From contig JACAAK010000005.1 of assembly GCA_025093985.1 (NCBI GenBank), positions 1,860,001 through 1,924,000 of the forward strand: a stretch of DNA of 64,000 nucleotides, read 5' to 3'. The translations under genes were made by a program, and so were the position numbers. Numbering within the stretch: the stretch's first letter is position 1; each line of letters begins with the position of its first letter. Under the pieces are notes generated by a model. The model saw only the letters and a list, made by a program, of their open reading frames with translations, searched no databases and was not told the DNA's origin. Positions 23,279 to 39,919 of this stretch are shown in pieces. Origin of the DNA: Calvatia gigantea. Its lineage: Eukaryota > Basidiomycota > Agaricomycetes > Agaricales > Lycoperdaceae.

Positions 23279-25385
23279 ATGCCCGGAGGTCCCGCTGCTG
23301 CCGGTGAAGGTATTGGTGCTAATGCACCCAAGGTATGTACCCTCTTGTGGTCACTCGACACCTAGTAATGGGTTTTCTAGAGCAAATGGGCAGGTATTGC
23401 CATGACCGGTACGTTCCTTTTTCTGTTTTCTCTCGACTCATCCGGCTTATGCGCTCCCAGCATTCAGTGCCTTTGGTGGTATCCTTTTCGGTTACGATAC
23501 TGGTGTCATCAGCGGTGTGAAAGAAATGCAAGCATGGCTCCACACCTTCGGCCATGATGTGGGCGGTGGCAAGTTCGATATCTCCTCGTCAACCGAGTCC
23601 CTAGTTGTCTCGATTCTATCCGCTGGTACCTTCTTTGGTGCCCTTTTGGGTGCTCCTACTGCTGATTACGTTGGTCGTAAATGGGTATGTGACAAGACTC
23701 TGAAAATCATGAGTAGCCCAAACTAACACATTAGTAGGGCATTATTCTGGCCAACCTTGTTTTCTGCGTTGGTGTCGCGATGCAATGTGGAGCTAAAGCA
23801 GTTCCCCTTTTCGTAAGTTTCACATATCCTGTTTTACCTACCTATCTCATACATCTCAGGTTGTTGGTCGTGTTTTTGCTGGTCTCGGTGTCGGTTTGGT
23901 CTCATGCTTAATCCCTATGTACCAATCGGAATGGTGAGTATGTCTCATGTTTGGGAACTCCTGTTATCACTGACCACCACAATCCCTTAGTTCTCCTAAA
24001 TGGATTCGTGGATCCGTTGTTTCTCTATATCAATGGGCCATCACTATCGGCCTCCTTCTTGCTGCCGTTGTGAATAACGCTACCAAGGATAGGCCTGGAA
24101 ATGACGCGTGGCAAATTCCTGTTGCTGTTCAATTCGTCTGGGCTGCCATCCTTGCCAGTGGAATGAGCTTTTTACCTGAGGTAAATGAATCTATCAATCT
24201 TACACCGTCGCGACCTAACTCCCCATCGCCGTTCAGTCTCCCCGTTGGCTTATTAAGCGTGGTCGCGATTCTGATGCTGCTGCATCCCTCAGCCGCCTCA
24301 CCGGCCTTGTCAAGGGCGATCCTGATCTTGAGAGTGAGCTTGATGAAATCAGGGCTAACCTTGAATCCGAAAGGGCCCTTGGTACTAGCACCTATCTCGA
24401 CTGCTTCAAATTCACCCACAATAAGATCTTCCTCCGCACTCTCACTGGCATTTTCATCCAGGCTTGGCAGCAACTTACCGGCAGTGAGTCCACTATGTTA
24501 TTCCAGTTTCAAATGAAAGATTAATGGTTCACTTTGACAGTCAACTTCATTTTCTATTATGGCACAACTTTCTTCAATCGGTCCGGCATCCAGAATGGAT
24601 TCCTCATTACGATTGCAACAAACATTGTCAACGTGTTCATGACCCTCCCGGGCATCTGGGGTGTTGAGCGCTTTGGCCGCCGCAGGCTCCTTCTCATTGG
24701 TGCTGTGGGAATGTGCCTTTGCGAGTTCATCGTCGCAATCGTCGGTGTCACAGTCTCAACTGGTAACCTTGCCGGTCAACGAGTCCTCATCGCCTTCGTC
24801 TGCATCTACATTGTGAGAAACTTCCCTTCCATGTGCACCTGAGAGCAGAAACTGATGTGATATCTTAGGCGTTCTTTGCGTCCACCTGGGGTCCGATCGC
24901 TTGGGTTATCACCGGAGAAATTTTCCCTCTGCAAGTTCGTGCGAAGGCCATGTCTCTCTCTGTTGCTAGCAACTGGCTGTGGAATTTTGGCATCGGTTAT
25001 GCTAGTGAGTGTCATCATTACGTGACACAATTCAATGCCTTTCTCACGCTGCCCATCAGCTCCTTTCCTTGTGAACAAACAGCCGGGCTCTGCTGGCCTT
25101 GAGGTTAAGGTCTTCTTCATCTGGGGCTCAACTTGTGCATGCTGCGCTGTTTTCACCTACTTCTGCGTTCCGGAGGTTCGTAGCTGACCCTGCTTGACAT
25201 GGCGAAGATGGTTGACTCAATGTCTCTTATAGACCAAAGGACTTTCTTTGGAGCAGATCGACCAGATGTACCAAGAATCAACTCCTATGATGTCCCATGT
25301 ATGGCGCCGCCGCAACGTTACCCACGATGCATCTGCCGAAAAGGGAAGCTCGCACGACGGGGAGGATAAGGAACAGAGCCAATGA
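23279..25385 (+). CDS. MFS hexose/sugar transporter
   Basis: A twelve-helix sugar porter (major facilitator superfamily) of the plasma membrane, importing hexoses with protons or by facilitated diffusion. It starts MPGGPAAAGEGIGANAPK at 23279. Family signatures in order: GGILFGYDTGVISGVKEM (helix 1), GTFFGALLGAPTADYVGRKW (loop 2-3), GRVFAGLGVGLVSCLIPMYQSE (helix 4), PKWIRGSVVSLYQWAITIG, FLPESPRWL (split by an intron at about 24181-24237), QQLTGINFIFYYGT (helix 7), GVERFGRRRLLLIGA, FASTWGPIAWVITGEIFPLQVRAKAM and PETKGLSLEQID. It ends DKEQSQ with TGA 25383-25385. About ten short introns keep phase throughout. The hydrophilic ends are cytosolic. Substrate preference cannot be read from sequence; glucose or fructose is typical for this subgroup. 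Confidence 0.93.
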
Positions 25386-27097
25386 TTTCTTTGTCACTCA
25401 TACACTCTATGTTCTTCGGAAATCGTGCTCCTACGACCCTCGGACTGTCCTAGTGGTAGTTATGGCCCAACTATACCCGGTCACCCCACTAATCAGGCCA
25501 CGCTTCATTTTTCTTAATTTCACTCTTAATTTCAAACTCCATTCATCCTATAAGTTGATACGATACTGTTTACGAGAACGCAACGTAGCTATTTTACTCG
25601 AAACTCAGATAGTCTTGAGACAACCACATTCTTCAACTTCCAAGCCGAAAATTAATGCGTACTCCAAGGTCAATAAAGCAAGGTAAGTTTGGACTGTTTG
25701 GACTGCTTCCTAACCATGTAACCTAGAGACTTCAAGCTTCAAGAGTTAAACAGCTGCGAAAGTCTGTAGCTTTCCCCAGGTTGCTTCTGAGAAGATGCAA
25801 TGCCGGGGGGACGCCCATATCAATATACGTCACAACTCGTAGAAGCAGGAACTTCGAGAATGGAGTCCAAGATTAGCCGGTGCGATGGTTCCTTACTAAG
25901 TGGAGTGAGTAATGAAGAAGTATCACAAAGTTATGGGAACCTTACCTACGCGCATTTTGAGGAGATTTGGGTGAAACGAGGCTCACCGCGTGGCCTAGAT
26001 CACATATCACATATCAGCAGGTATCATAATATCACAACGCGGAGACGCATGATTCATGAAATGAGTAAGAATCTTCTCCGCCTGCTTTATAGAACTTCTT
26101 CTAAGTACCCATGATTAGCTTGGACTGTTATCGATCAGTCCCCGTGAGGGACCTGTTATGTTGATATGTATAACTGCTCCGGGCGCCAGGGACTCCCAGT
26201 CGTAGGTAGAGAGGGATACTTAGTTTGACTGTGCAGCAATAAACCCCAGGGCGTAGTAACACCCCATAGCCGCTACACCGGGTCTCCGCAGCTTGGCAAA
26301 CACGTTCGGAAGTACGGTGCGATCGAAACATACATACGGCCACACATCACTCACTCAAAGTCTGAGAGCCTGAGGACAATCCCACAAGAGAATATATGGG
26401 GAAGGAAGTCGTTGCTGGTCTTCTTGCCCCCTCGTGTCTGCGGTTCGGAAGCTTCATGCTCGGACTGGACACTGAGCCCCGAGTACTGAGCGCTGAGCGC
26501 TGAGCGGTGAACTTTTGAGCCTAATCCAGGTCAGCACTGAGGAGGCCTAGCCCCAACCGCCGAGGAACACAGGAATAACACAGGAAGTCAGGAACCTGAA
26601 GCTCCAAAGACCCACATTCGCCACAATTTTTTTGGCTCCTCTGGCATCGGCGTTATGCGCGACTCTCGGCGCCTTGCCTTCCTACGACACCTAAATTACA
26701 AAACTCGGCACGGCAAACCCAATCGTTTAGGAGAGCTAAATTTGACACTGTCAGAGCTGTCAAGCAGGCGTAAAGTCACATGGCATGGCGAAGAATGCCG
26801 TTATGCTCATGATCAATATTCAATGCTTGAAACGTGAAAATGTTCTAGAGGCGTCGGTTGAGTGTGCGCCTGGGCTGAATATTGAATGGCGTCGCGGCTT
26901 CGAACTAGCCGTCAGGGTGGTTCAGCGGTGGTTCCAAGAATAGTACTTTGGGCCGCTTTGGTTTATCCAGGTTGGTGGAACTGAGGTGCCATCGTAAGTC
27001 AAAAGCCCACACCGTCGACTATTTCAGCATATGGGTTATTTTCACGCGTCGTAAATATACAAAAAAATTTCTAGCCGCATTCCCGAATTCTGAACTT
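25386..27097. other. convergent intergenic region with no gene seen
   Basis: About 1.7 kb between the tails of the transporter (plus) and DAK (minus). Open frames are short and of random composition. A 7-base unit repeats three times at 26486-26506. No tRNA, though a TTCGAAC-containing stretch near 26900 was examined. Confidence 0.5.
26486..26506. repeat. CTGAGCG tandem repeat, three units
   Basis: CTGAGCG occurs at 26486-26492, 26493-26499 and 26500-26506, with two further degenerate CTGAG copies just before. It is a minor satellite in non-coding DNA. Confidence 0.7.
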
Positions 27098-29504
27098 TCA
27101 AGCCGCAAGATTCTCCAAAATGGTCTTGATGCCCCAAGCGCCGGGATCGGGAACCTGTTCCTGCTTCAACCTATCGCCTTCAACATAAGCACTCCTGCCA
27201 GCCTTAGCTTCCAGGCTCTTGGTTGCTTCAGCAGCTTCACCCGCGGCACGGACTGCATCGCTAAAGTTCTTGCCATCACTCGAAGAGCTAGCATCAATGA
27301 AAGCCGCAAGGGGATCAACGAGAGTGCGAGAAGGTGGACGTGCGCGAGTATAGGTGTACAATTTATCCAAAGCCGATCTCAACGCTTTCGCCCAGATTTG
27401 AGGAGTGACGGTGTCTCCTGCCGCGGCCTGCAGGCTCTGAGATAATCCGGAGAAGAATATCCTAATAGACATGAGTAGGACCTTCACGAGAAGGGTGGAA
27501 GATAATTACGAATATAATGCGCCGCTCGTTCCACCCATAACTTCCTCAGAAATCTGGGATATCGCAAAGATTGAGCCTGCAACGTCATCGCCCCTGATGG
27601 CTCCCTCATCAATCTTCTTCAGGACAGCTATAAGGAACGAGCTTAGCTCGGTTTTGATATATGGGTTTAAGGAAGGAAGAAGCACACCTTCGGCACCTGC
27701 CTTAATGGTCGTTAAGTTTCGCCATTAATACTCGATAATTGAGATAGATCTTACTTTGAGTGTAAGTCCACAATCACCATCACCAGCAATTGAATCCATC
27801 CTAGTTATCTCTGGCTCAGCCTTAATCAATGCATTAGCTGCCCGCCGGATGCTTTCCACAAAGATCGCGGTGTTGGAGGCTTTCAGTTGTCGGGGATTAC
27901 TCGGTTGCGGGGGTGGCTTCGCACGTTCGATGATTTGATCTGCGGTGGCGACAGGAGGACCACCGGAGGACCACCGCCAGCCGGGAACGCTGGGCTTTTC
28001 GTCCAGGAGGGACAAAACTTGTTTAGCCGAAGGCCCAGAGGAATCACCTTCACGAGGTAAGAGTAGGAGCGTGAGAGAGAAACCAGGCATGTTCAAGCTA
28101 CTCTGTGGTCCCGATTAGGGACGGACCCGGACTGATTGTCAGAACCCACAACTTACCATGAAACTTCCAGAGAGAACGCGAGAAATCGTGAAACCACGAG
28201 CATCGAGGGCGTTGCGTGCTTCAGCAATAACTCCTCCAAGTTCAAGTTCGCTCAAACCACCAAGGTTGTTGACAAGTAATACGACGTTGTCTTTGCCTTT
28301 GAACGGGACAAAGGAGCGCTCTGGATCTGAAGTTGACGTCATCATGTCAAGGAGTTTCGGAATCAGGTCTGATAATGGTGGAATAGGAGAGACGGTTTGG
28401 TGGCCACTCTCATTGTGAATTCCCATCCCGATTTCAACCTCGGAGGGGGCCAGGTTGGATTCAAGCGCAGCCGTTCCAGGAACCTGTGTCAAGGTCAGGA
28501 GCGACCCGCGTGAATAAGGGGTGAACCTACATGGACGTGGCCGAGGCTGATACCAATGGTGGCGGTGTTCTGGGAAGCCCACTCGGCTATATTGTACACT
28601 TCCTCGAGGGAACCACCGCGCTGGGCCAGAGCGCCAGCGATCTTGTAAACTAGAACTGTCCCAGCAAGACCTCTGTAAACGCGAAGTGACTAGGGGCCAA
28701 TGTAGGAGAGTCGGAAGTCACATACCTACGGCCAACAATCTTGCCTTGGGTCTTGCCGACGGCGACATCATCACCGACTATGACAAATTTGACGCGGTCT
28801 GCCTTGTCGGGATGAAGCGCAGCGTATTGCTCTTTGGCGAGACCAAAGTTAAGGATATCCCCAGTGTAGTTCCTGTCGAAAGTCAGTTAGGAGTGCCCCG
28901 CATTCACACAAAAGACGATGCACTTGACGATGATCACAGTCCTTTTCTGGTATTAGTATGTAGAAGGAACTCCGCAAATAGAAACACCCCGCACCCTTTA
29001 TCATTGCTGATCAAGTCTATCCCGCGGCGAACTTGGCTGGCGTTAGGAGAAGCAAATACGTTCCCACATACCGCGGCTTGACGTCATGAGCAGAAGATAA
29101 TTATGCGTCTCAGGAGAGACGGACCTGTCAACATGCCCTCGCCTGTGTTTTGAGTAAGAAACTACTCTGAGGACGGGAAATGTAAGGTTACCCTACCTAC
29201 AAATCCGGCATGTGCGGGTTCATGTCCAGACCCCCCACCGCACATCAAGGCAACCTTGGAGCGGTCTTGTTTCGCAATAAAGACGGCTGGTGTAGGGTGG
29301 TTTGATACAGGCGTTATACGTAATATATTCTTTACATACTCTTGTTCTCAACGTCAAACGCAAGCTGTGGGTTGGTTGCACAGAGACCCTTGAGGGAATC
29401 GACAACAAGGGTCTCGGCTTTGTTCATGAAATGTTTGCCTGTAGCTCCGTGAGCATTGGGTAGAAAGACACTCGCATATATACACGCATACTCTGGATAG
29501 ACAT
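27098..29504 (-). CDS. dihydroxyacetone kinase
   Basis: ATP-dependent kinase turning dihydroxyacetone into DHAP, used in glycerol or methanol-type carbon use and DHA detoxification. My start is ATG 29504: a 13-base exon MSIQ+A splices (GTATGC...ACAG) to [18 protein letters not shown], matching DAK N-termini. Next come [75 protein letters not shown], and SLGHVHVPGT with the His expected to bind substrate covalently, GMGIHNESG and [13 protein letters not shown] (DhaK domain). The DhaL domain has [16 protein letters not shown] (Mg/ADP-binding Asp residues), [18 protein letters not shown] and [12 protein letters not shown]. It ends ILENLAA with TGA 27100-27098. Two-domain length is normal and all introns keep phase. 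Confidence 0.94.
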
Positions 29505-29752
29505 GATGGTTTGAGAGAAAGAACGACAATGGGAGCCATGGGACCTTTCAAGTGTTTTCAGATGTCAGTGGACAGTGGAGGGACCGGACCGCTGATGAGT
29601 GTGACGTTGAATGACTGTGGTGTGACGGGTGACGAGGACGAGGACGCGTTTGCTCTTTAATTGAGGGCGTTTATAAGAAAACTGGCCCTTTGTTCAGCAC
29701 AGAAACACAAACCCAAACTCAGTCTGCCAGGTCAATACTTTTGTCATCCACC
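29505..29752. promoter_or_regulatory. bidirectional promoter, DAK / USP
   Basis: Only 248 bases separate the divergent start codons, so both promoters must lie here or overlap the transcripts. A TTTATAAGAAA (about 29669-29679) could serve the USP gene. Confidence 0.5.
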
Positions 29753-34062
<4,310 letters not shown>

Positions 34063-34279
34063 ATCCCACACATTGATCCAACTGAGTTGGACAATTTGTG
34101 TCAATTAAATGCTTGGACCTTGTTCTTTGTAGTGTTAGTGTTATGATAGGTTTTGTTAATACCAATGAAGTAGCAATCAATAAATGGCGAAATTTCGTCG
34201 AATATGTCATCTGTCGTTGTGCGTGGAAAAGCTCGAAGCCAAAGGGACACTGTCAGGGTGGTCGTGTCAGAATTGTGAC

Positions 34280-36713
34280 ATGAATAGGACCTCTTCCAAC
34301 CTTGTCTACTTGGCGATCTATAATCCGTCGTTACACAGTACTGGTTCACCCAGCGATGATGATGAAGATGCTGAAGAACAGGCACATATCTTGTTCTATA
34401 CGTCGAAAGAGAGAGCTGTATCGAGGGATAGGATGTTGAGACAAATCGGGCTGGCGAGGGCATTGGTGAGCTTCGCTGGGTGCGCTCTGTTTCGCCCCAT
34501 CCATGTCAATAGATACTGATTCTTGTTCTTTCTCGTGGTACTTAGGATGTTTAATGCGCAGAGTCCGTTGGATACTGTCCATTCGCAGACGAGAAGGATG
34601 ATTATGATATCCCCTGAGCCCAACTTCTGGATACATGCTGTCAGTGTTCCCCCCTACCTTCCTCGAACCTCGCGATAAGCGTAGCATCAACTGATTGCCT
34701 CACCGTCCCTCCCTACTCTGAATTGCAGTGTGTTGAGCTGGCGAAAGCGCCTCGGGTGGTACAAGATAAAGGGAAAGGCAAGTCGAAAGACAAAGGAAAG
34801 AACAAGGGGAAGGAAAAAGAGAAGGTGAAGCAAGGAGATGTGCCAGTATACGACTACGAGGACGGTTCAGTACATGATGGAGCGTTGAGGGAGGATCTCA
34901 TGAGAGGGTACGAGAAGTTCAAGGTGCGAAGCTTTGGAAGGTGTTCATATACCAATTGCTCAATGCTTCGGTTATGATCGTTCAGCTGACACATGGTACA
35001 TTCACTACGATACTTGGTGACATCGGACAAGAAGTTTTGGCGTTGCAGCTGGAGAGGTTTTGGACACCTTGGGCTTGGTCATGGTCATTAGAAAATGGAC
35101 ATGATTTCGCCCAGCAACTCGGTGGATTTCGTCCATTCTCTCTCTGATAAATGATATTGATTGACCCTTATGGCAATCTAGGTGTAGAGCTTCACCCATA
35201 CTTTAAAGCTCTTCTTCCCATAATAAACGGTCTACAAAACGATGTACCAACAAATGAACTCACTGCCCTACTCCTTACACCCTCCAACATCGTTCCGCCG
35301 ACAAATTTTCTCGAACGAGACTATCCCAACTCACTACCCCTATTCCTGATGTCACTTATCCCACCTCCCCCGGATCCCTCAATACACGAAGAAGGCCCTC
35401 TATCTTCTTCACAAGCTACAATCAAAGGCATAGAAAAGCTCAAGGATAACCAAGATACTGCTGATAAACAAAGTGGCAATAATGGCGGAGGAATTTTGAA
35501 TATGCAAGCAATGGACGTGAGGAAGTGGAACTGGGGTGATGTGTTGACTTTCGGGTTGCGTTCGTCTGGGACCTCGCCGGCAGGGAGTACGGCTCGGTCC
35601 TCACATTCATCACCGCGGACAAGCATGGACCAGCAAGAGAACGGATCAACAGGAAATGAATGTTCGGGGGATATTACAGAGAAAGTGGCCGGGAAGGTTG
35701 TGGAGGTGGGAGGTGAGGGCAGCGAGGATAGTGATAAACACTCGATCCTGGACACAAAAGTGGACCAGAATGCCCTAGATGATGCTATTTCATCTAATGC
35801 GGTCGTTGAAGATGGTTTTCCTGGAGTCCATAAAGCTCCATCAACATCTTCAAACGAGTCAGGGGAAGGTGAGGACGAGGACGAGGAGAAGAAGACGATA
35901 CGAGAACTTGGGGTCGTGACGCCACGGCCTCCACCTGCATTCCTGAAAAGAACAGTATACCTCGAGGTCAATGATAATCCTTTATCAACAAAGCAGAGGA
36001 AGGTCTACTTCTTGCTTGTACGTGCATCCTGTTCACCTAAGCCTTGCAATTTACTTACCTGTTCTTTCTCACTGTAGAAAGGGCAGTGGATGTTGGCATT
36101 AATAGCCTCTCAATCCGAAGACGGGGGGAATTGAATTGCAGAAGCATCTTGACCATGTAGGGGACAAATCGGAAAAGTTCTTTGAGGCTGTAGAAGGGGT
36201 GGTACAGGAGGAGCTACAGAAGCCGTAGGTTTTCGTCTCCTCTTTCCCTATAAATCTCAAATCCATCTTGGTTTCCTAATTACAGGATAGCCGATTCAAT
36301 ACCATCGGCAAGTAAGATCCTGCAACCATCGGATGCGCATATCGTGTCGACAGGGAAGTACACCTTTGGCAGCAAGAACTTCCAGTCCAGGTCGGGACCA
36401 CTCCACGAAGCGAAGGCTTTGCAAGAATGGTACGAGCGGCCAATTTTAATGCTTGATGACCAGTAACCCATCGATATCTAGCGACCCAGGGATATCGGAA
36501 GTGTTCTCCAGAGGACAAAACCCACAACATTGGCATATGGCACGCCGGGCGCCAGTTACTGGCGGGACTGGTGGCAGTGGTGGAGGGGGAGAGCCTGCGG
36601 AGGTGTATATGGAGGTATTTAGGAAGGAGACAAGTTTGGCAGATGTGGATAATGTGATGACTGGTATTGTGAAAAGTTGGAAGGGCATTTCTGAGGATGT
36701 GGATGGACTGTAG
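34280..36713 (+). CDS. CCZ1-like vacuolar fusion / Rab7 GEF subunit
   Basis: The Mon1-Ccz1 complex activates Rab7/Ypt7 on late endosomes and vacuoles. My start is ATG 34280 (MNRTSSNLVYLAIYNPSL), directly before the longin-domain strand YLAIYNPSL; an in-frame ATG at 34184 would add a Cys-rich leader. Then AHILFYTSKERAVSRDRMLRQIGLARALVSFAG continues over an intron into MFNAQSPLDTVHSQTRRMIMISPEPNFWIHACVELAK, as in CCZ1. A Lys-rich insert (KGKGKSKDKGKNKGKEKEK) is followed by LTHGTFTTIL, LERFWTPWAWSW and a long, variable, acidic Ser-rich middle. The C-terminus has YTFGSKNFQSRSG and ends DVDNVMTGIVKSWKGISEDVDGL with TAG at 36711-36713. It is tandem with the USP gene, 217 bases apart. Family assignment rests on the N-terminal longin block. 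Confidence 0.75.
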
Positions 36714-37127
36714 AGATTACTCTGTAATGTAGTGACATTTGTCTGCTAGCTTAATTCGAGCCGGGGCCTACACAGGAAAGGGGAGGTCTGTCCTGTAAGG
36801 GGTCTCAGGATCCGCCTGATGTGATTGGTAATCAGACTTAGATTGTGTTGTTCTGCCCACTTACCGTTCTTCCTCACCTCATCACCGGGTTTCGACAACA
36901 ACTCGAGAAACACGCAAGAAAGGGCCATAACCGCGATAGGCGAATCCCTATTCCGTAAAGAAGACCGTAAGGGGGAAAAATCTTAACTCGGGCACACGAC
37001 CACGAGGGGTACCAGCTTTCTTTTGGTCAGCCGACGGCTCCAGTGTTTTTTTCGATCATCATTTGGATTTTCCTTTCATATTCTCTCGGGAATTACTTTT
37101 TTTTCTTTGGTTGGTTTGAACCCTGTC
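36714..37127. other. intergenic region, promoter of the CCCH protein
   Basis: 414 bases between CCZ1 and the zinc-finger gene. T-rich stretches (TTTTTTTCTTTGG) precede the ATG at 37128. No other feature seen. Confidence 0.45.
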
Positions 37128-38843
37128 ATGGCTTCTACCAGTGGGAATGGAACTGGTGATGGTTCCATGTCGGCAGAGGATCAGATGAGGAATGAAATTG
37201 CAAGGTTGACTGGTATGTCTCCCCATCCCCACCCACTATCCATAACATTTACAAGTGGTGTCTAACTTACTCTGTTAGCAACAATTGAACAACATAAATC
37301 CGGTAAACCACCGAGCTATGGATACGGAAATAGTTATGCAGGTTCGTATGGAGGTAGTGGGTATGGAGGGGGCTATCGGGGTAGGGGAAGGGGCAGAGGC
37401 GGGATGATGGGAAATACAGGTCCGCATAAGCAGTACGTGAGGCCTGGGCTTGTTACTAGCAGCAGCACGGGTGGGAAGGGCAAGGAGAATGCTGTTACCC
37501 CTGGTTCTAGCGCCGGAACAGCAAAGAATGCAGATGGTACGCCACAGGGTGACGATGGGAGCGGTGAGGGAAGGGGCGTTGTTGTGACTTCCGGTGTAGG
37601 TGGGAGAAAGGATGTGGTCATCGGAGGCGTCGCGTTTGAGGCGAGTAAGCGGTCGCTAGTCCGGAAGGACTGTGAGTTGTTCCTCTTGTTTCAAGGTTCG
37701 GTAATTGGCTTATACATTTTGTAGTGGCGAAACCAAAACAGAAAACAGAAAAGCCAGGACCAAGCGCACCTGGCGCTTTCATGCGTAAAGGGCCTCATGG
37801 ACATCTCATGGCGAGGTCAAGAGTATACAAACCAAAAGGCCGGCCGGGCCGAAATATGACATTGGACAACACGAACCGAACATATACTCAGTCTGTCTAC
37901 TTTATTTTCATCATTCTACGGATTGCGTTGGGCGTTCTCCGGATACATCTGCCCCTGCTGCTGGGTGTATGTGGAGGGATCTTAGTTTACTGACACATTG
38001 CTTCTGTTTTTCCCTTCTTCTGGGGGGAATTTTTGTTGTTTTAATACAGGTCGAAGAAGGCCGCGATACGCAAGATTGATAAACCCTGTTCAAGATTTAC
38101 GAAGACAGGTATGATTCATTTGTATCCTGGCGGATTTTTATATTGACGGGGTTCGTCTAGGAACGTGTCCAAGAGGATTAACATGTCCGTATCAACACGA
38201 CCCCAACAAGATTGCGATCTGTTGGAACTTTATGCAAGGGGACTGTCCGAAGAGCGTGGACACGTGCAACCTTTCACATAATCCGACGCCGGAGCGCACA
38301 CCACTCTGTGTACATTTCCTGAACCGAGGCCGATGCACGAAGGAGAAATGTTTATTCCCTCACGTGAATGTGGGGAAGAAAGACGGAGTGTGCAAGGATT
38401 TCGCGGTGCTAGGATATTGCGAAAAGGGGATTGAATGCGACAAGAATCATGTCAGGGAATGTCCGGAGTTTGAAGAGACAGGCGAGTGTCGGACGAAGGG
38501 GTGTAAGCTGCCACATGTGATCAAAGCGAATTCAAAATGGGCGAAGAGGGAGAGTGGAAGTGGGAAAGCGGATGATCAAATAACCGATGTGAACATGACG
38601 GGAGCGGACGGAGGTGGTGGTGGGGATGTTGATGTTAGTGCGGAAAAAGTGTTGACGGTGGAAAGTGCACGGTTGGGAGATGAGTATATTTCGTTGATCT
38701 TCAATGAGAGCGCAAGTGAGAGTGAAAGCGAAGAAGAAGAAGAGGAGAAGGAAGAAGAGGAGGAGGAAGAAGAGGAAGGAGAGGGGTCTAGAGAGGAGGA
38801 GGAGGAGGAGGAGGAGGAGGAGGAGATAGGACAAGAGGAGTAA
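37128..38843 (+). CDS. CCCH zinc-finger protein, ZC3H3-like
   Basis: A nuclear RNA-binding protein with five tandem CCCH fingers. The start at 37128 (MASTSGNGTGDGSMSAEDQM) is followed by a short helix, an RGG/Gly-Tyr-rich low-complexity region (YGGSGYGGGYRGRGRGRGG) and a Lys-rich linker (KPKQKTEKPGPSAPGAF). The fingers run from about 38080 to 38512: CSRFTKTGTCPRGLTCPYQH, CWNFMQGDCPKSVDTCNLSH, CVHFLNRGRCTKEKCLFPH, CKDFAVLGYCEKGIECDKNH and CPEFEETGECRTKGCKLPH, then VIKANSKW. This layout is that of ZC3H3 and relatives, involved in mRNA polyadenylation and export. The last 45 residues are almost all Glu and Ser. The intron before the fingers (about 37893-38050) is longer than most here. Function is by analogy with the family. 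Confidence 0.85.
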
Positions 38844-39135
38844 AGATTGTAAATTAGCTGATGTAGATTCGTACTGGACCTTTAATAGAAAGACTATTTT
38901 TACTTGGATGCATGAGGCACATTGCACCCACTCGCCGGAGTCAGTAGATCCGTGAATGACGTTGGGAGCTTAGGCTATGTAGTCGGGCGGGTCAGGAGGC
39001 CGCTAGATTGAATTCTCTTCACTGGATGGGTTAGGAACTCGGAAGGAACGGTTAAAGGATTTGATGGCACGTAGCCAGGGCTGAGAACGGCAAAATCCGA
39101 GGCGAGGACCAGGGCCAGTCAACACATCATGCATC

Positions 39136-39919
39136 ATGGCCCTTGCTCTCATTAAATTGTCACCCCCACCATCGCCTCAAGTTCAAACCATGTCAGACAC
39201 CTCCTCTCCCCAGCACAGCACCGCCTCACGACGTCTCATTGTCTCAGTAAAACGCTCGATCACTCCCAACTCAAAACGACATGGCCGCTCGCACTCACAT
39301 TCACAATCCATGCACATGTACTCCACGCCGCAGGAAACGTCTCCTCCACCCATCCCAATATTCCGCTGAAGAGTCCTCAGCGTCTACTCGCCCAACAATA
39401 GAGCAGATAGCAATGGGCCTACACGTATCGCGGACACCTCATCTTCACTCCTCTCCACGTCGGCAACACTCACGTTCAACATCACATCCATCTACCCCAA
39501 GTCCACTACCTCTCCGGCCTTCTCTTAAAAAACCAGGCTTTGCCTCATCATCAGCCTCTGCCTCAGAATCTTCAGCAGCAGCAGCAGCAGCAGCAGCAGT
39601 GCACAACCTCCCACTCCCTACGTCGCCATCAGCATCATGTTCAACAATCACATCTTCGTCAATGCACATGACCACAGCTAATGCTGTGAAGCGTATGAGC
39701 GTGTCATCAGCTTCACCACGATTACAACAAAGTGCGAATTCGGGCAATGCACTGACTGCGCTAAAACTGCGGATGGCAAAGCTGTTACCTGGAGAGCGGA
39801 AAAGGAGTGTGTCACCATCCGTGTTGGGGGGTGCAACGACGGAGATCGGCCGAGAAAAGAGAACTGGGACACGCAAAGTTAGATTTGATGCATCAGGCGA
39901 TGCCGGACAGCGGCAATGA
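39136..39919 (+). CDS. Ser/Pro-rich protein of unknown function
   Basis: Starts MALALIKLSPPPSPQVQT at 39136 (a second ATG at 39190 is equally possible) and is rich in Ser, His, Arg and Pro. After about 39360 the coding signal continues one base out of phase as ASTRPTIEQIAMGLHVSRTP, LPLRPSLKKPGF, an Ala run encoded by nine CAG-type triplets, VKRMSVSSASPRLQ, ALTALKLRMAKLLPGERKRS and TRKVRFDASG, with TGA 39917-39919. I found no intron that restores phase. An extra base near 39361-39366 would give one protein of about 260 residues. RPTIEQIAMGLHVSRTP looks like a short conserved motif in an otherwise disordered protein, possibly a kinase or scaffold partner, which is speculation. Confidence 0.5.
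39573..39599 (+). repeat. (CAG)9 triplet repeat
   Basis: Nine perfect CAG units inside the Ser-rich reading frame, read as GCA, hence an Ala tract. Such tracts vary in length between strains. Confidence 0.9.

Noticed and set aside
26880..26940. tRNA-like pieces (TTCGAAC and GGTGGTTCAGCGG)
   Set aside because: The A-box-like and B-box-like pieces are in the wrong order and no acceptor stem pairs.
35321..35971. 216-residue minus-strand frame inside CCZ1
   Set aside because: Very Ser-rich shadow of an acidic sense-strand region; no start context, domain or splice support.
39445..39876. 143-residue minus-strand frame with an Ala run
   Set aside because: It is the antisense reading of the Ser-rich gene and its CAG repeat.
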